Source of the DNA: Bacilli bacterium | Lineage (GTDB): Bacteria > Bacillota_I > Bacilli_A > RFN20 > CAG-288 | Assembly (NCBI GenBank): GCA_900769965.1 | Contig: CAAGIQ010000065.1 | Location: 1-28,048 of the forward strand | Direction: 5' to 3' | DNA length: 28,048 nt | Part shown: in pieces, positions 15,565 to 22,599 of the stretch | How positions within the stretch are numbered: the stretch's first letter is position 1 | How the letters are laid out: the number at the start of each line of letters is the position of its first letter | Program-made: the position numbers and the translations under genes | Notes under the pieces: generated by a model | Told to the model about the DNA's origin: nothing | Seen by the model: the letters and a program-made list of their open reading frames with translations, nothing else | Database searches by the model: none

Positions 15565-16767
15565 ATGTATAAAGTAATGAGTGTTAACGCTGGTAGTTCC
15601 AGCCTCAAATTCAAATTGTTCGAAATGCCTGAAGAAGTCGTTATCGCCTCTGGTATCGTCGAGAGAATCGGTCATGATGACGCTATTTTCACCATCAAAA
15701 AACCTGACGGATTCAAAAAGACTGAAGTCTTAGAAGTTGTCGATCATGCCGTCGCTGTCGACTTAGTTCTCAACGGTTTAATCGAACAAAATATAGTTAA
15801 GAGTTTAGATGAAATCAAAGGTGTTGGTCACCGTATCGTTCAAGGTGGTAAATACTTTGCAGATTCCGCTGTCTTCGACAAAGATACCGAAGATAAGATC
15901 GAATCTTTGATTCCATTAGCACCTCTTCATAACGCTGCTCACCTAGTCGGTTTTAGAGCATTTAAGAAAGCTTTACCAGATGTTGGTGAAGTCGCTGTCT
16001 TCGATACCGCCTTCCACCAAACCATGCCAGAAGAAGAATATCTATTCCCAATCAAATATGAATATTCCATGCAATACGATATTAGAAGATACGGAGCTCA
16101 TGGAACATCACATAAATATTTAAGCGAACTAGTTAACCACAAATACTTAAACGATAAGAAAGATTCTTGTATCATCACCTGCCACATCGGTAGCGGAAGT
16201 TCATTAGCTGCAGTTAAAAACGGAAAATGTATCTCCACAACCATGGGTCTTACTCCTTTAGGTGGTGTCATGATGGGTACTCGTACCGGCGATATGGATC
16301 CTTCTGTCTTCAACTACTTAGTTACTTGCACTGGTAAATCTGCCGAACAGATCTATCAAGAATTCAACAAAGAATCCGGTTTATTAGGTGTCTCCGGCGT
16401 TTCAAACGATACAAGAGATATCGAAGCTGGAGCAGCTAACGGTAATGAGAGATGCGTATTAGCTATGAAGATGTTCGCTAATAGAATCGCTTCCTTCATC
16501 GGTAACTACTTCATCAAATTAGGCCATGTCGATGCCATCGTCTTCTCCGCTGGTATTGGAGAAAACGCTCCAGAGTACAGAGAAGCTATCATCGATGACT
16601 GCAAGGAAGCTATGAAGTTAGAACTCGATAAAGGAGCTAACAAAGAAATAAGATTCGGAAAAGAAGGTATCATCTCTACCCCATCCTCTTCCTGCCCAAT
16701 CATCGTCGTTCCAACCGATGAAGAATTGATGATTGCTCGCGATACAGTAAGACTTCTTAAACTCTAG
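15565..16767 (+). CDS. ackA: Acetate kinase
   Basis: Converts acetyl phosphate and ADP to acetate and ATP, the terminal ATP-yielding step of acetate fermentation. 400 residues, the usual length. ASKHA-fold signatures: MSVNAGSSSLKFKLF at the N-terminus, GHRIVQGG near 92, FDTAFHQTMP near 147 with the catalytic Asp, and HIGSGSSLAAV followed by MGLTPLGGVMMGTRTGDMDP. The FSAGIGENAP nucleotide loop is near 328. RBS AAAGGAG. It has its own promoter and terminator, so it is monocistronic; no phosphotransacetylase is nearby. Its codons are richer in C-ending choices (ATC, GTC, TTC) than its neighbours, consistent with high expression. Confidence 0.97.
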   Translation: MYKVMSVNAGSSSLKFKLFEMPEEVVIASGIVERIGHDDAIFTIKKPDGFKKTEVLEVVDHAVAVDLVLNGLIEQNIVKSLDEIKGVGHRIVQGGKYFADSAVFDKDTEDKIESLIPLAPLHNAAHLVGFRAFKKALPDVGEVAVFDTAFHQTMPEEEYLFPIKYEYSMQYDIRRYGAHGTSHKYLSELVNHKYLNDKKDSCIITCHIGSGSSLAAVKNGKCISTTMGLTPLGGVMMGTRTGDMDPSVFNYLVTCTGKSAEQIYQEFNKESGLLGVSGVSNDTRDIEAGAANGNERCVLAMKMFANRIASFIGNYFIKLGHVDAIVFSAGIGENAPEYREAIIDDCKEAMKLELDKGANKEIRFGKEGIISTPSSSCPIIVVPTDEELMIARDTVRLLKL

Positions 16768-16793
16768 TCTCTCATTCGTCTCAAAGTTTTATC

Positions 16794-16819
16794 AAAGCTC
16801 GTTTATTCGAGCTTTTTTT
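16794..16819 (+). terminator. ackA terminator
   Basis: 8-bp stem AAAGCTCG / CGAGCTTT with a six-base loop followed by T-run to 16819, 27 bases after the ackA stop. Confidence 0.92.
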
Positions 16820-16820
16820 G

Positions 16821-16848
16821 TTGAAATCTAAAAAATAAATATTAAAAT
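16821..16848 (+). promoter_or_regulatory. Promoter of the thioredoxin-like lipoprotein gene
   Basis: -35 TTGAAA (16821-16826), 16-base spacer, -10 TAAAAT (16843-16848). The ATG starts six bases after the -10, so the predicted transcript would begin at or next to the start codon. It directly follows the ackA terminator. Confidence 0.5.
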
Positions 16849-16854
16849 AAGGCT

Positions 16855-17841
16855 ATGAAAAACAAAAGTTTAAAACTCGGCTTAGTCCTCTCTTCAATCA
16901 TAAATCTCACGTCTTGCACTAGTGTAGATAAAGTACGTCTTTTTAAATCTAGTCAAGATAATTTTTCTTCATATGTCGAATTAAACGATAAAGAACTTGT
17001 CGAGAAACAAGCTCAAAACGAAGATATCGTTGTTTTCGCCTATCTAGAAGGCTGCTCCGCTTGCAAGACTTTAAAAGAACATATCTACGATTATGTAAAA
17101 GAGACGAAAGCGATAATCTACGCTATTGAAAACTACTATTACAACATGATTGAAGTCAGCGAAAACTTCCCGCTACTTAACGGATTTCCTACCATTCTAT
17201 TCTATAGAGAAGGAAAACTTATAAATCAAAACTCCGGAACTCCTTCTACCTATCAAAAATTTAAGAAGCTTATGAATGATAACACCTACCTAACTAACAT
17301 AAACGTAGTTAACGACTTTAAGTTAGTAGAAGGTAGCAATATCGAAGGAAAATATAAGTATTACCATATCGATTACACCTCTACAGATATCCTAGATGAG
17401 CTCATCAGTTCTAAAACTTGTAAAGTTCTCTTCTCCTGGGATAAGTGCAACGACTGCAAGAGCCTTATAAAAGAATATATGTTCTTAGACAAGGTCTTAA
17501 AGATGCCAACTGATTACTACATATATAAAGTTAACTACTTCCGTGAAAAGAAAAATGAAGATATTTCTATTTGGACTAATTTCGCTCAAAAATACGGATT
17601 TGATACTTTTAGAGAAGGAAAAGTTCCAACCTATGTCAAATACGTCGACGGGGTTAAAAGCGACATGGTAGTCTACCTAAACGAAGGCGATATATACGAA
17701 GAAGATGGTTATTTCCTATATAAAGAAGCGTTCTTTGACGAAGTTAACAATCTTAGATGCAAATCGAAAGATGAGCTTAGAGAAGAAGCTAAAAAGATCG
17801 AACTAAATAAGTTTGATGAATTTCTTGGAATCAAAAAATGA
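16855..17841 (+). CDS. Lipoprotein with two thioredoxin-like domains
   Basis: 328 residues. A basic n-region and hydrophobic core end in a lipobox NLTSC with Cys21, so it is probably a lipoprotein on the outer face of the membrane. Two thioredoxin-fold modules follow. Domain 1 (about 45-145) has Cys67-Ser-Ala-Cys70 after VVFAYLEG and a cis-Pro candidate, Pro112, in FPTILFYREG. Domain 2 (about 165-300) has Cys198-Asn-Asp-Cys201 after VLFSWDK and Pro258 in KVPTYVKYVDG. Both keep the redox Cys pair and cis-Pro, so both may be active in thiol-disulfide exchange on exported proteins; target and partner are unknown. The Shine-Dalgarno is weak (AAGG only two bases from ATG). Stop TGA lies in the shared terminator. 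I do not recognise a named family. Confidence 0.8.
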   Translation: MKNKSLKLGLVLSSIINLTSCTSVDKVRLFKSSQDNFSSYVELNDKELVEKQAQNEDIVVFAYLEGCSACKTLKEHIYDYVKETKAIIYAIENYYYNMIEVSENFPLLNGFPTILFYREGKLINQNSGTPSTYQKFKKLMNDNTYLTNINVVNDFKLVEGSNIEGKYKYYHIDYTSTDILDELISSKTCKVLFSWDKCNDCKSLIKEYMFLDKVLKMPTDYYIYKVNYFREKKNEDISIWTNFAQKYGFDTFREGKVPTYVKYVDGVKSDMVVYLNEGDIYEEDGYFLYKEAFFDEVNNLRCKSKDELREEAKKIELNKFDEFLGIKK

Positions 17842-17865
17842 GGTCAACGCCTCATTTTTATTTTG
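17834..17865. terminator. Bidirectional terminator between convergent genes
   Basis: 10-bp stem AAAAATGAGG / CCTCATTTTT (17834-17843 and 17850-17859) with a six-base loop, T-rich on both strands. It contains the TGA stop of the lipoprotein gene and reaches the TAA of the convergent ABC-F gene. Confidence 0.85.
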
Positions 17866-19447
17866 CTTTTAATTCATCTAGATAATCTTCAAATTCGTCG
17901 TAAGTCATGTACTTATCGATATAAGAACCATCTTCCTTGATATAGATGATTCTATTAGCGATAGTGTTCAATAACTCTCTATCGTGCGATGAGAAAAGAA
18001 TGACGCTTTTAGTCTTCTTTAGACCCTTATTTAAAGACTCGATCGATTCGAGGTCTAAGTGGTTTGTCGGATCATCTAACATTATAAGATTTCCAGGTTG
18101 CATCATAACTCTTGAAAAACGTAATCTAACTTTTTCTCCACCTGAAAGAACTTTAACCTTTTTTAAAGCCTCCTCACCTGAGAAAAGCATTCTTCCTAAA
18201 AAGCCTCTAATATAGGAATCGTTTTGATCTTTCGAATACGGTCTTAAATAATCTACTAAGCTTTCTTCGATATTATCGAATTCGCTTAAAGAAGAAGGAA
18301 TATAGGAAGGATGTACTGTGATGCCATATTTATAACTTCCTTCATCGAAATTATCTACGTTAGCTAAGCAGTTAAACAATGTTGTAATGGCTAAGGAGTT
18401 ATCAGCTAAGAAAGCAACTCTATCGGTTTTTAACAAATTAAACGACAACTTTTTAAATAGATTACCCTTAGAGACTTCTTCTACTTTTAAAATATCGTTC
18501 CCAAGGTTAAACTCGCTGTTGAAATCGATGAATGGATAACGTCTAGAGGAAGGCTTGATATCGTCGAGTTGAATCTTTTCAAGAAGTTTCTTTCTCGAAG
18601 TAGCTTGACGAGATTTACTAGCGTTAGCAGAGAATCGGGCGATGAAGTCTTGTAGCTCCTTTATTCTCTCTTCTTTTTTAGCGTTCGAATCTTTCATCTG
18701 CCTTAAAAGAAGTTGCGATGACTCGTACCAGAAGTCGTAGTTACCAACGTATACTTTTATTTCGTTATAATCGACATCTAAGATTCTCGTACAAACTTTA
18801 TTTAAGAAATATCTATCGTGAGATACGATTAGCAAAGTATTTTCAAAATCTGCTAGATAATCTTCTAACCAGTGACAGGCTTTATTATCTAAGTTGTTAG
18901 TAGGCTCATCTAGGATCAGGATATCTGGATTTCCAAAAAGCGCTTGAGCTAAAAGAACTTTAACTTTCATCTTTGAATCGAGTTCTTTCATAAGCATGTG
19001 CTCATATTCAAGAGGAACTCCTAATGAGTTCAATAAGTTCTCAGCATCAGTTTCAGCATTCCAACCATCTAACTCAGCAAACTCAGTTTCAAGTTGGCCA
19101 GCTAATTCCCCATCTTTTTCCGAAAAATCAGGTTTAGCATATAGTTTTTCCTTTTGATCCATGATTTCAACTAAACGCTTATGGCCAAGCAAAACTGTAC
19201 GCAATACTTCAACATCATCGAAAGCGTTATGGTCCTGTTTAAGAACGGACATTCTCTCGTTTTTATCGTAAGTTACAACTCCTTCAGTAGGTTCTAATTC
19301 ACCAGAAATAATCCTGAGCAGAGTAGATTTTCCTGCTCCGTTAGCACCGATAATTCCATAACATTCACCTTTTGAGAAAGAAATGTTGACATCTTTAAAG
19401 AGGACGCGGCCTCCAAACTGCATCTTTAATGAAGAAACTTGTAACAT
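17858..19447 (-). CDS. ykpA: ABC-F family ATPase, YkpA/YbiT-type
   Basis: Soluble twin-ATPase protein of the ABC-F family, members of which act on the ribosome; this subgroup's role is not settled. 529 residues. NBD1 has Walker A GANGAGKS (34-41) and Walker B LILDEPTNNLD, but its signature is degenerate (LDSKM at 156-160 in place of an LSGG-type motif). The linker (about 245-310) has ARFSANASKSRQATSRKK, typical of YkpA. NBD2 has an intact LSGGE (434-438) but a degenerate Walker A (ADNSLAITT at 348-356, no Gly-Lys) and LDDP at 457-460, with Asp459 in place of the catalytic Glu. Only one composite ATP site can therefore be intact. The start lies one base after the nrnA stop, so it is in an operon with nrnA. 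Confidence 0.92.
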   Translation of the reverse strand: MLQVSSLKMQFGGRVLFKDVNISFSKGECYGIIGANGAGKSTLLRIISGELEPTEGVVTYDKNERMSVLKQDHNAFDDVEVLRTVLLGHKRLVEIMDQKEKLYAKPDFSEKDGELAGQLETEFAELDGWNAETDAENLLNSLGVPLEYEHMLMKELDSKMKVKVLLAQALFGNPDILILDEPTNNLDNKACHWLEDYLADFENTLLIVSHDRYFLNKVCTRILDVDYNEIKVYVGNYDFWYESSQLLLRQMKDSNAKKEERIKELQDFIARFSANASKSRQATSRKKLLEKIQLDDIKPSSRRYPFIDFNSEFNLGNDILKVEEVSKGNLFKKLSFNLLKTDRVAFLADNSLAITTLFNCLANVDNFDEGSYKYGITVHPSYIPSSLSEFDNIEESLVDYLRPYSKDQNDSYIRGFLGRMLFSGEEALKKVKVLSGGEKVRLRFSRVMMQPGNLIMLDDPTNHLDLESIESLNKGLKKTKSVILFSSHDRELLNTIANRIIYIKEDGSYIDKYMTYDEFEDYLDELKAK

Positions 19448-19448
19448 T

Positions 19449-20423
19449 CTATTTAGCCTCGTCCAAATCTTTAATTAAGGAATCAAGTTCACTTAAATCT
19501 AATAACTTAGCTCCAGAAGCGAATTTATGTCCGCCTCCTCTATACTTTTTAGCGACTTCCTCAACCCCTTTTAAAGTTCCTCTTAAGGATACTCTCCACT
19601 CATTACGGGAAACATCTTCAGTTATCGAAGCTACGCATTTAACTCCTTCGACATTCCTAAAAGTGTTGATGTGAAGTTTACCTTCAGAAGGAAGGATACC
19701 TAATTTCTTGCATGTCGCATCGTCGATAACATAATAACAAGTACCTTCTTTAGTTATCTTGTAGTTATTTAAAACCCACTTTAAGAATTCTAATTCTTCC
19801 ATGCTTTGGGCGTACATCTTGTTGTAGATATCGTCTTTATCTATGCCTATATCGCAAAGATCACCAGCGATTCTAAAAGTCATCGATGAGGTATCTGGAT
19901 ATAAGAATCTTCCAGTATCTCCAACTATACCAATATATAGATAAGTAGCAGCTTCTTTAGATATTATCTGTTTTCTCTTTTTCATCGAGAAAATGAACAA
20001 GGAAATAAGTTCAGCGCAGCTAGATAAAGAAGGATAAACACAGTTTATATTACCAAAAGGTTCCACGTTTGGATGGTGGTCGATCTTGATGATGTTTGTA
20101 GCATTTCTAAACTCGTTATTTGACGCTACTCTTTTAACATTTCCAGTATCGACAACGATAGCTAAATAAGGTTTATCAAAAATAGAAGGATCTTCTTTAA
20201 TCTCTGGGAATAAAGAAGGAATGAAAGATCTATGGCTATCACCGACATAAAAAACTTCCTTTGAAGGATAATTTTCTTTGATAAAAGTATATAAACCCAT
20301 CTGCGAACCTAAAGCGTCGTAATCTGGCATCTCGTGTCTGAATATGATTATTCTATTAGCTTTATTAATCTCGGCGATGATAAGCTTGAACTCGTCATGA
20401 ATTTTCTTAAAATCAATTGTCAT
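19449..20423 (-). CDS. nrnA: DHH family phosphoesterase, NrnA-type (nanoRNase/pAp phosphatase)
   Basis: 324 residues, typical of NrnA, which degrades short oligoribonucleotides and dephosphorylates pAp. DHH domain metal ligands: His30 and Asp34, Asp36 (RHEMPDYDALGS), Asp92 (VVDTGN), the DHH triad 115-117 (IDHHPN) and Asp169 (GIVGDTGRF). The C-terminal DHHA1 domain has RGGGHKFASGAKL near 293-305. It has no membrane or PAS segments, so it is not GdpP. ATG overlaps the upstream PAP2 stop by one base (TGATG), and its own stop is one base before the ABC-F start, a tight three-gene operon. NrnA is a strong call; c-di-AMP/pApA breakdown is possible in related proteins. Confidence 0.9.
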   Translation of the reverse strand: MTIDFKKIHDEFKLIIAEINKANRIIIFRHEMPDYDALGSQMGLYTFIKENYPSKEVFYVGDSHRSFIPSLFPEIKEDPSIFDKPYLAIVVDTGNVKRVASNNEFRNATNIIKIDHHPNVEPFGNINCVYPSLSSCAELISLFIFSMKKRKQIISKEAATYLYIGIVGDTGRFLYPDTSSMTFRIAGDLCDIGIDKDDIYNKMYAQSMEELEFLKWVLNNYKITKEGTCYYVIDDATCKKLGILPSEGKLHINTFRNVEGVKCVASITEDVSRNEWRVSLRGTLKGVEEVAKKYRGGGHKFASGAKLLDLSELDSLIKDLDEAK

Positions 20424-21070
20424 CAGTTATTCTCCTTATCAGTCAAAGTATGTTCATTATACACCAAAAGTTCTCTTATTTCTTCCTTTTTCACTTTAGA
20501 ATATATAAAGTCAACGAGCTTCATAATATAATAAGCGCCAATTCCTAATAGAGTTCCTAAAACTGCTCCAGCAAGAACATCAGTAAAGTAATGGACTAAT
20601 AGATATAATCTTGAAAAACCCATGAAAACAGCAAAAACATATGCTAAAATCCAATATCTCTTGTTTTCTCTATTGAACATCAAAACGATAAAGGCAAACA
20701 TGAACGACAAACCTGTATGACCTGAAACAAATGATGGCGAAGAAGGAGGAACAAGAATAGAACTAACTAGAGGAAGAAACTCTTCGTGTTCCATAAATGG
20801 GCGATTACGTCCAACAACTTTTTTGATAAATAGATCGTTAACTAACAAGCAAAGCAAAAGGCCAATGGAGAGAACGACACCAAATCTTCTAGTCTTCCTA
20901 GATAACAACAAGATAATAGCAAGCAAGATGAAGAAGATTCCAAAATTCCCTAATCCATCGAAAAGCGTACATAACTTATTTAAAAAAGAGTTATGTATAC
21001 TTGCCATAAAAGAAGATATCGCATAATCAAATGGATTATCCATAAATCCAACCGGTCTTAATAAAAACAT
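20423..21070 (-). CDS. PAP2 superfamily membrane phosphatase
   Basis: 215 residues from the ATG at 21070, chosen because GGAGGG lies six bases upstream; an upstream in-frame ATG at 21091 lacks such a site. Several membrane segments (about 43-56, 64-82, 121-132, 139-152, 165-183). The three phosphatase motifs are complete: Lys83-x6-Arg90-Pro91, Pro112-Ser113...Ser116-Gly117-His118, and Ser153-Arg154-x5-His160-x3-Asp164. The family includes undecaprenyl-pyrophosphate and phosphatidylglycerophosphate phosphatases; the substrate cannot be told from sequence. A charged cytoplasmic tail follows. First gene of an operon with nrnA and the ABC-F gene. Confidence 0.9.
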   Translation of the reverse strand: MFLLRPVGFMDNPFDYAISSFMASIHNSFLNKLCTLFDGLGNFGIFFILLAIILLLSRKTRRFGVVLSIGLLLCLLVNDLFIKKVVGRNRPFMEHEEFLPLVSSILVPPSSPSFVSGHTGLSFMFAFIVLMFNRENKRYWILAYVFAVFMGFSRLYLLVHYFTDVLAGAVLGTLLGIGAYYIMKLVDFIYSKVKKEEIRELLVYNEHTLTDKENN

Positions 21071-21096
21071 ATTATACCCTCCAAATTCCATTTATT

Positions 21097-21125
21097 ATTA
21101 TATCAAGTATAAGTTATCTTTATAA
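21097..21125 (-). promoter_or_regulatory. Promoter of the PAP2-nrnA-ykpA operon
   Basis: Minus strand TATAAT (21102-21097) with a 17-base spacer and a weak -35 TTATAA (21125-21120), 26 bases before the PAP2 start. Confidence 0.45.
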
Positions 21126-21193
21126 GGTTATTAGAAAAGATAATGACGAAGTGTTGCAAGAAAACAAAAAATTGTAAAACGGCAAAAAAATAC

Positions 21194-21225
21194 TTGATTT
21201 TATCTATACTTTAATCTAATATAAT
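21194..21225 (+). promoter_or_regulatory. tRNA-Arg promoter
   Basis: -35 TTGATT (21194-21199). A -10 TAATAT lies at 17 bases (21217-21222), and an overlapping TATAAT is at 21220-21225. The tRNA begins 13 bases after the latter. Confidence 0.6.
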
Positions 21226-21237
21226 TAAGCATGCGAT

Positions 21238-21314
21238 GGCCCTGTAGCTCAGCTGGATAGAGCAACAGCCTTCTAAGCTGTGGGCCGGGCGTTCGAGTCG
21301 CTCCAGGGTCACCA
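21238..21314 (+). tRNA. tRNA-Arg (anticodon TCT)
   Basis: A 77-nt cloverleaf. The acceptor GGCCCTG pairs with CAGGGTC (one G-U), with an A discriminator and encoded CCA. D arm GCTC/GAGC; anticodon stem ACAGC/GCTGT with loop CTTCTAA, anticodon TCT reading AGA; T arm GGGCG/CGCTC with TTCGAGT. It has its own promoter and terminator. Confidence 0.97.
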
Positions 21315-21324
21315 TCTATTGCTT

Positions 21325-21346
21325 TCAGCCTTGAGGCTGTTTTTTT
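21325..21346 (+). terminator. tRNA-Arg terminator
   Basis: CAGCC-TTGA-GGCTG stem-loop followed by seven T, 11 bases after the CCA end. Confidence 0.93.
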
Positions 21347-21469
21347 ATGTTTGTTTTAAGATTTATAACTTCAATATTTCTTTCAATAAACGTAAAAAAA
21401 GGATGTCAAATCGTAAATTTTTAACATCGTAAAATCTTTTCTAAACGCTCTTATTCCTTAAAAAACATT

Positions 21470-21504
21470 AAAAAAAGCTAACTTCAACTGAAAAAAATAG
21501 CTTT
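21470..21504 (-). terminator. Minus-strand terminator in the intergenic region
   Basis: 7-bp stem AAAGCTA / TAGCTTT (21474-21480 and 21498-21504) with a 17-base loop. The 3' arm on the minus strand runs on into a T-run. It lies 46 bases after the tiny ORF 21550-21681 and would end its transcript. Confidence 0.5.
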
Positions 21505-21549
21505 CTTTAAACATTATAAAGTATCATACAAGTCAAAAATTGTCTTCAT

Positions 21550-21681
21550 TTATAAGTATTTTAGTGATTTTTTCAAAAAAATTGCTCTATTATCCCTTTT
21601 TTGTCGCATATCATTGTTGTTATAAGTTTTCATTTCTAGTAAACTAATAATACTTAATTCTTCTGTAGTTAAGTCTATCAT
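21550..21681 (-). CDS. Possible tiny protein of 43 residues
   Basis: An ATG-to-TAA ORF of 43 codons opens MIDLTTEELSIISLLEMK and continues with a basic, Asn- and Lys-rich tail ending KKSLKYL. The first part can form an acidic amphipathic helix. In-frame GTG at 21714 or TTG at 21699 would lengthen it by 11 or 6 residues; a GGGGG tract suits the TTG best. Support: protein-like composition and a minus-strand terminator 46 bases downstream. Against: no clear Shine-Dalgarno at the ATG, no recognised family, AT-rich surroundings. It may be a degraded gene or part of a mobile-element remnant. Confidence 0.3.
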   Translation of the reverse strand: MIDLTTEELSIISLLEMKTYNNNDMRQKRDNRAIFLKKSLKYL

Positions 21682-21769
21682 TGTCGATAGTATAGTCAAA
21701 TAAGATTCCCCCACTTATTCTTATTTGACCCCCACTAAAAGCCATTTGGATTATTCTAAATGGTTTTTT
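21652..21769 (+). ncRNA. Candidate C-rich structured small RNA
   Basis: Plus-strand unit in a 510-base region (21347-21857) without a sure gene. A possible promoter TTGTTA-17-TAAACT (21617-21645) precedes it. A small hairpin lies near 21675-21690. Then a perfect 10-bp stem, GTCAAATAAG / CTTATTTGAC (21695-21704, 21720-21729), presents TTCCCCCACTT in its loop. A second CCCCCACT follows unpaired at 21729-21736. The end is a terminator, CCATTT / AAATGG plus six T (21742-21769). C-rich loops of this kind target Shine-Dalgarno sequences in known Gram-positive sRNAs. Alternative: a terminal repeat of an insertion sequence. Confidence 0.3.
21741..21769 (+). terminator. Plus-strand terminator without an assigned gene
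   Basis: Stem CCATTT / AAATGG (21742-21747, 21758-21763) with a ten-base loop, followed by six T. No plus-strand gene precedes it, which suggests an unannotated transcript. Confidence 0.6.
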
Positions 21770-21819
21770 CTTTTCAGAAGTTTACAAAAAAATAAGTTAC
21801 AAAATCATAAAATATTAAA

Positions 21820-21852
21820 CAAAAAGCCTCTATATGTCTAATTACAGAGGCC
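21820..21852 (-). terminator. Terminator after the CBS-domain gene
   Basis: Minus strand GCCTCT, 14-base loop, AGAGGC, followed by TTTTTGTTT. It starts six bases after the TAG stop of the CBS gene. Confidence 0.8.
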
Positions 21853-21857
21853 AAAAA

Positions 21858-22595
21858 CTAGATTTTGTTTTGGATTTTCCGCTTGTATAGAGGAATCTTA
21901 AGAAGATCCGATTCAGTTAGTACTCCTAGTACAAACTCGTCTTTCTTACCGTTTTCTGTAACGAAGATCAAAGATATTCTTTTATCTCCAATTCTCTTCT
22001 TACTGAAGTAGTTAAGTAAAGAATACGCTTTGACTTTTCGAGAAACGAAAAGAAAGTCTTCCGCCGTGTGAGAGGAGAAAATGATCTCTTCTCTAAGGTC
22101 ATTAATTGTATTATCGATAATACTAATATTCTTTTTCTTATAAAGATAATCGAAAAAGGTGGTTCTAGAGAAAACACCAATTACTTTTCCATTATCATAG
22201 ACTGGAACATTCGAATAACCTCTTTCGTTCATAAGCTTACAAACGGAAGTAATCTTATCATCTACTGAAGCGAAGGTTAAATCTTTTCTTAAAGTAGCTA
22301 TATCTAGGCAAGTTAAAGGGTTAACTATAGCGTCTACTATCTCTTCGAATTTTTCGTTAAAGGAAGAGGTTGGTATACAGACGTTATTTTCATGAGAAAG
22401 AATGTTTCTTAAATCTGAAGCCTGTTTTAAGATTTCGTAGTTATCTTCATCTGAAACTACATCGTTGATCTTGCGCTGATATACGTTACTTAAAGCGCGA
22501 GAAAAAGATATGAAGTCATCATTTAATGAAGATAACTTAACTAGTTCAGATTCTAACTTTTTAAAGTTAGATAAGAAACGATTTATTTCATCCAT
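21858..22595 (-). CDS. HEPN-like domain plus tandem CBS domain protein
   Basis: 245 residues, cytoplasmic. The all-helical N-terminal part (about 1-95) contains DLRNILSHEN, with Arg63-x4-His68 matching the HEPN RX4-6H motif and followed by a second helix (NEKFEEIVDAIV). A CBS pair follows: CBS1 about 100-152 (MNERGYSNVPVYDNGKVIGVFS) and CBS2 about 165-235 (ending VLGVLTESDLLKIP). CBS pairs bind adenine nucleotides and would act as the sensor. The family is known as an uncharacterised CBS protein with an LRN-x-(I/L)-x-HE N-terminus; the HEPN assignment is my inference. Its ATG follows the mrp stop by four bases with a poor ribosome binding site, so it is probably coupled to mrp. Confidence 0.75.
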   Translation of the reverse strand: MDEINRFLSNFKKLESELVKLSSLNDDFISFSRALSNVYQRKINDVVSDEDNYEILKQASDLRNILSHENNVCIPTSSFNEKFEEIVDAIVNPLTCLDIATLRKDLTFASVDDKITSVCKLMNERGYSNVPVYDNGKVIGVFSRTTFFDYLYKKKNISIIDNTINDLREEIIFSSHTAEDFLFVSRKVKAYSLLNYFSKKRIGDKRISLIFVTENGKKDEFVLGVLTESDLLKIPLYKRKIQNKI

Positions 22596-22599
22596 AAAA

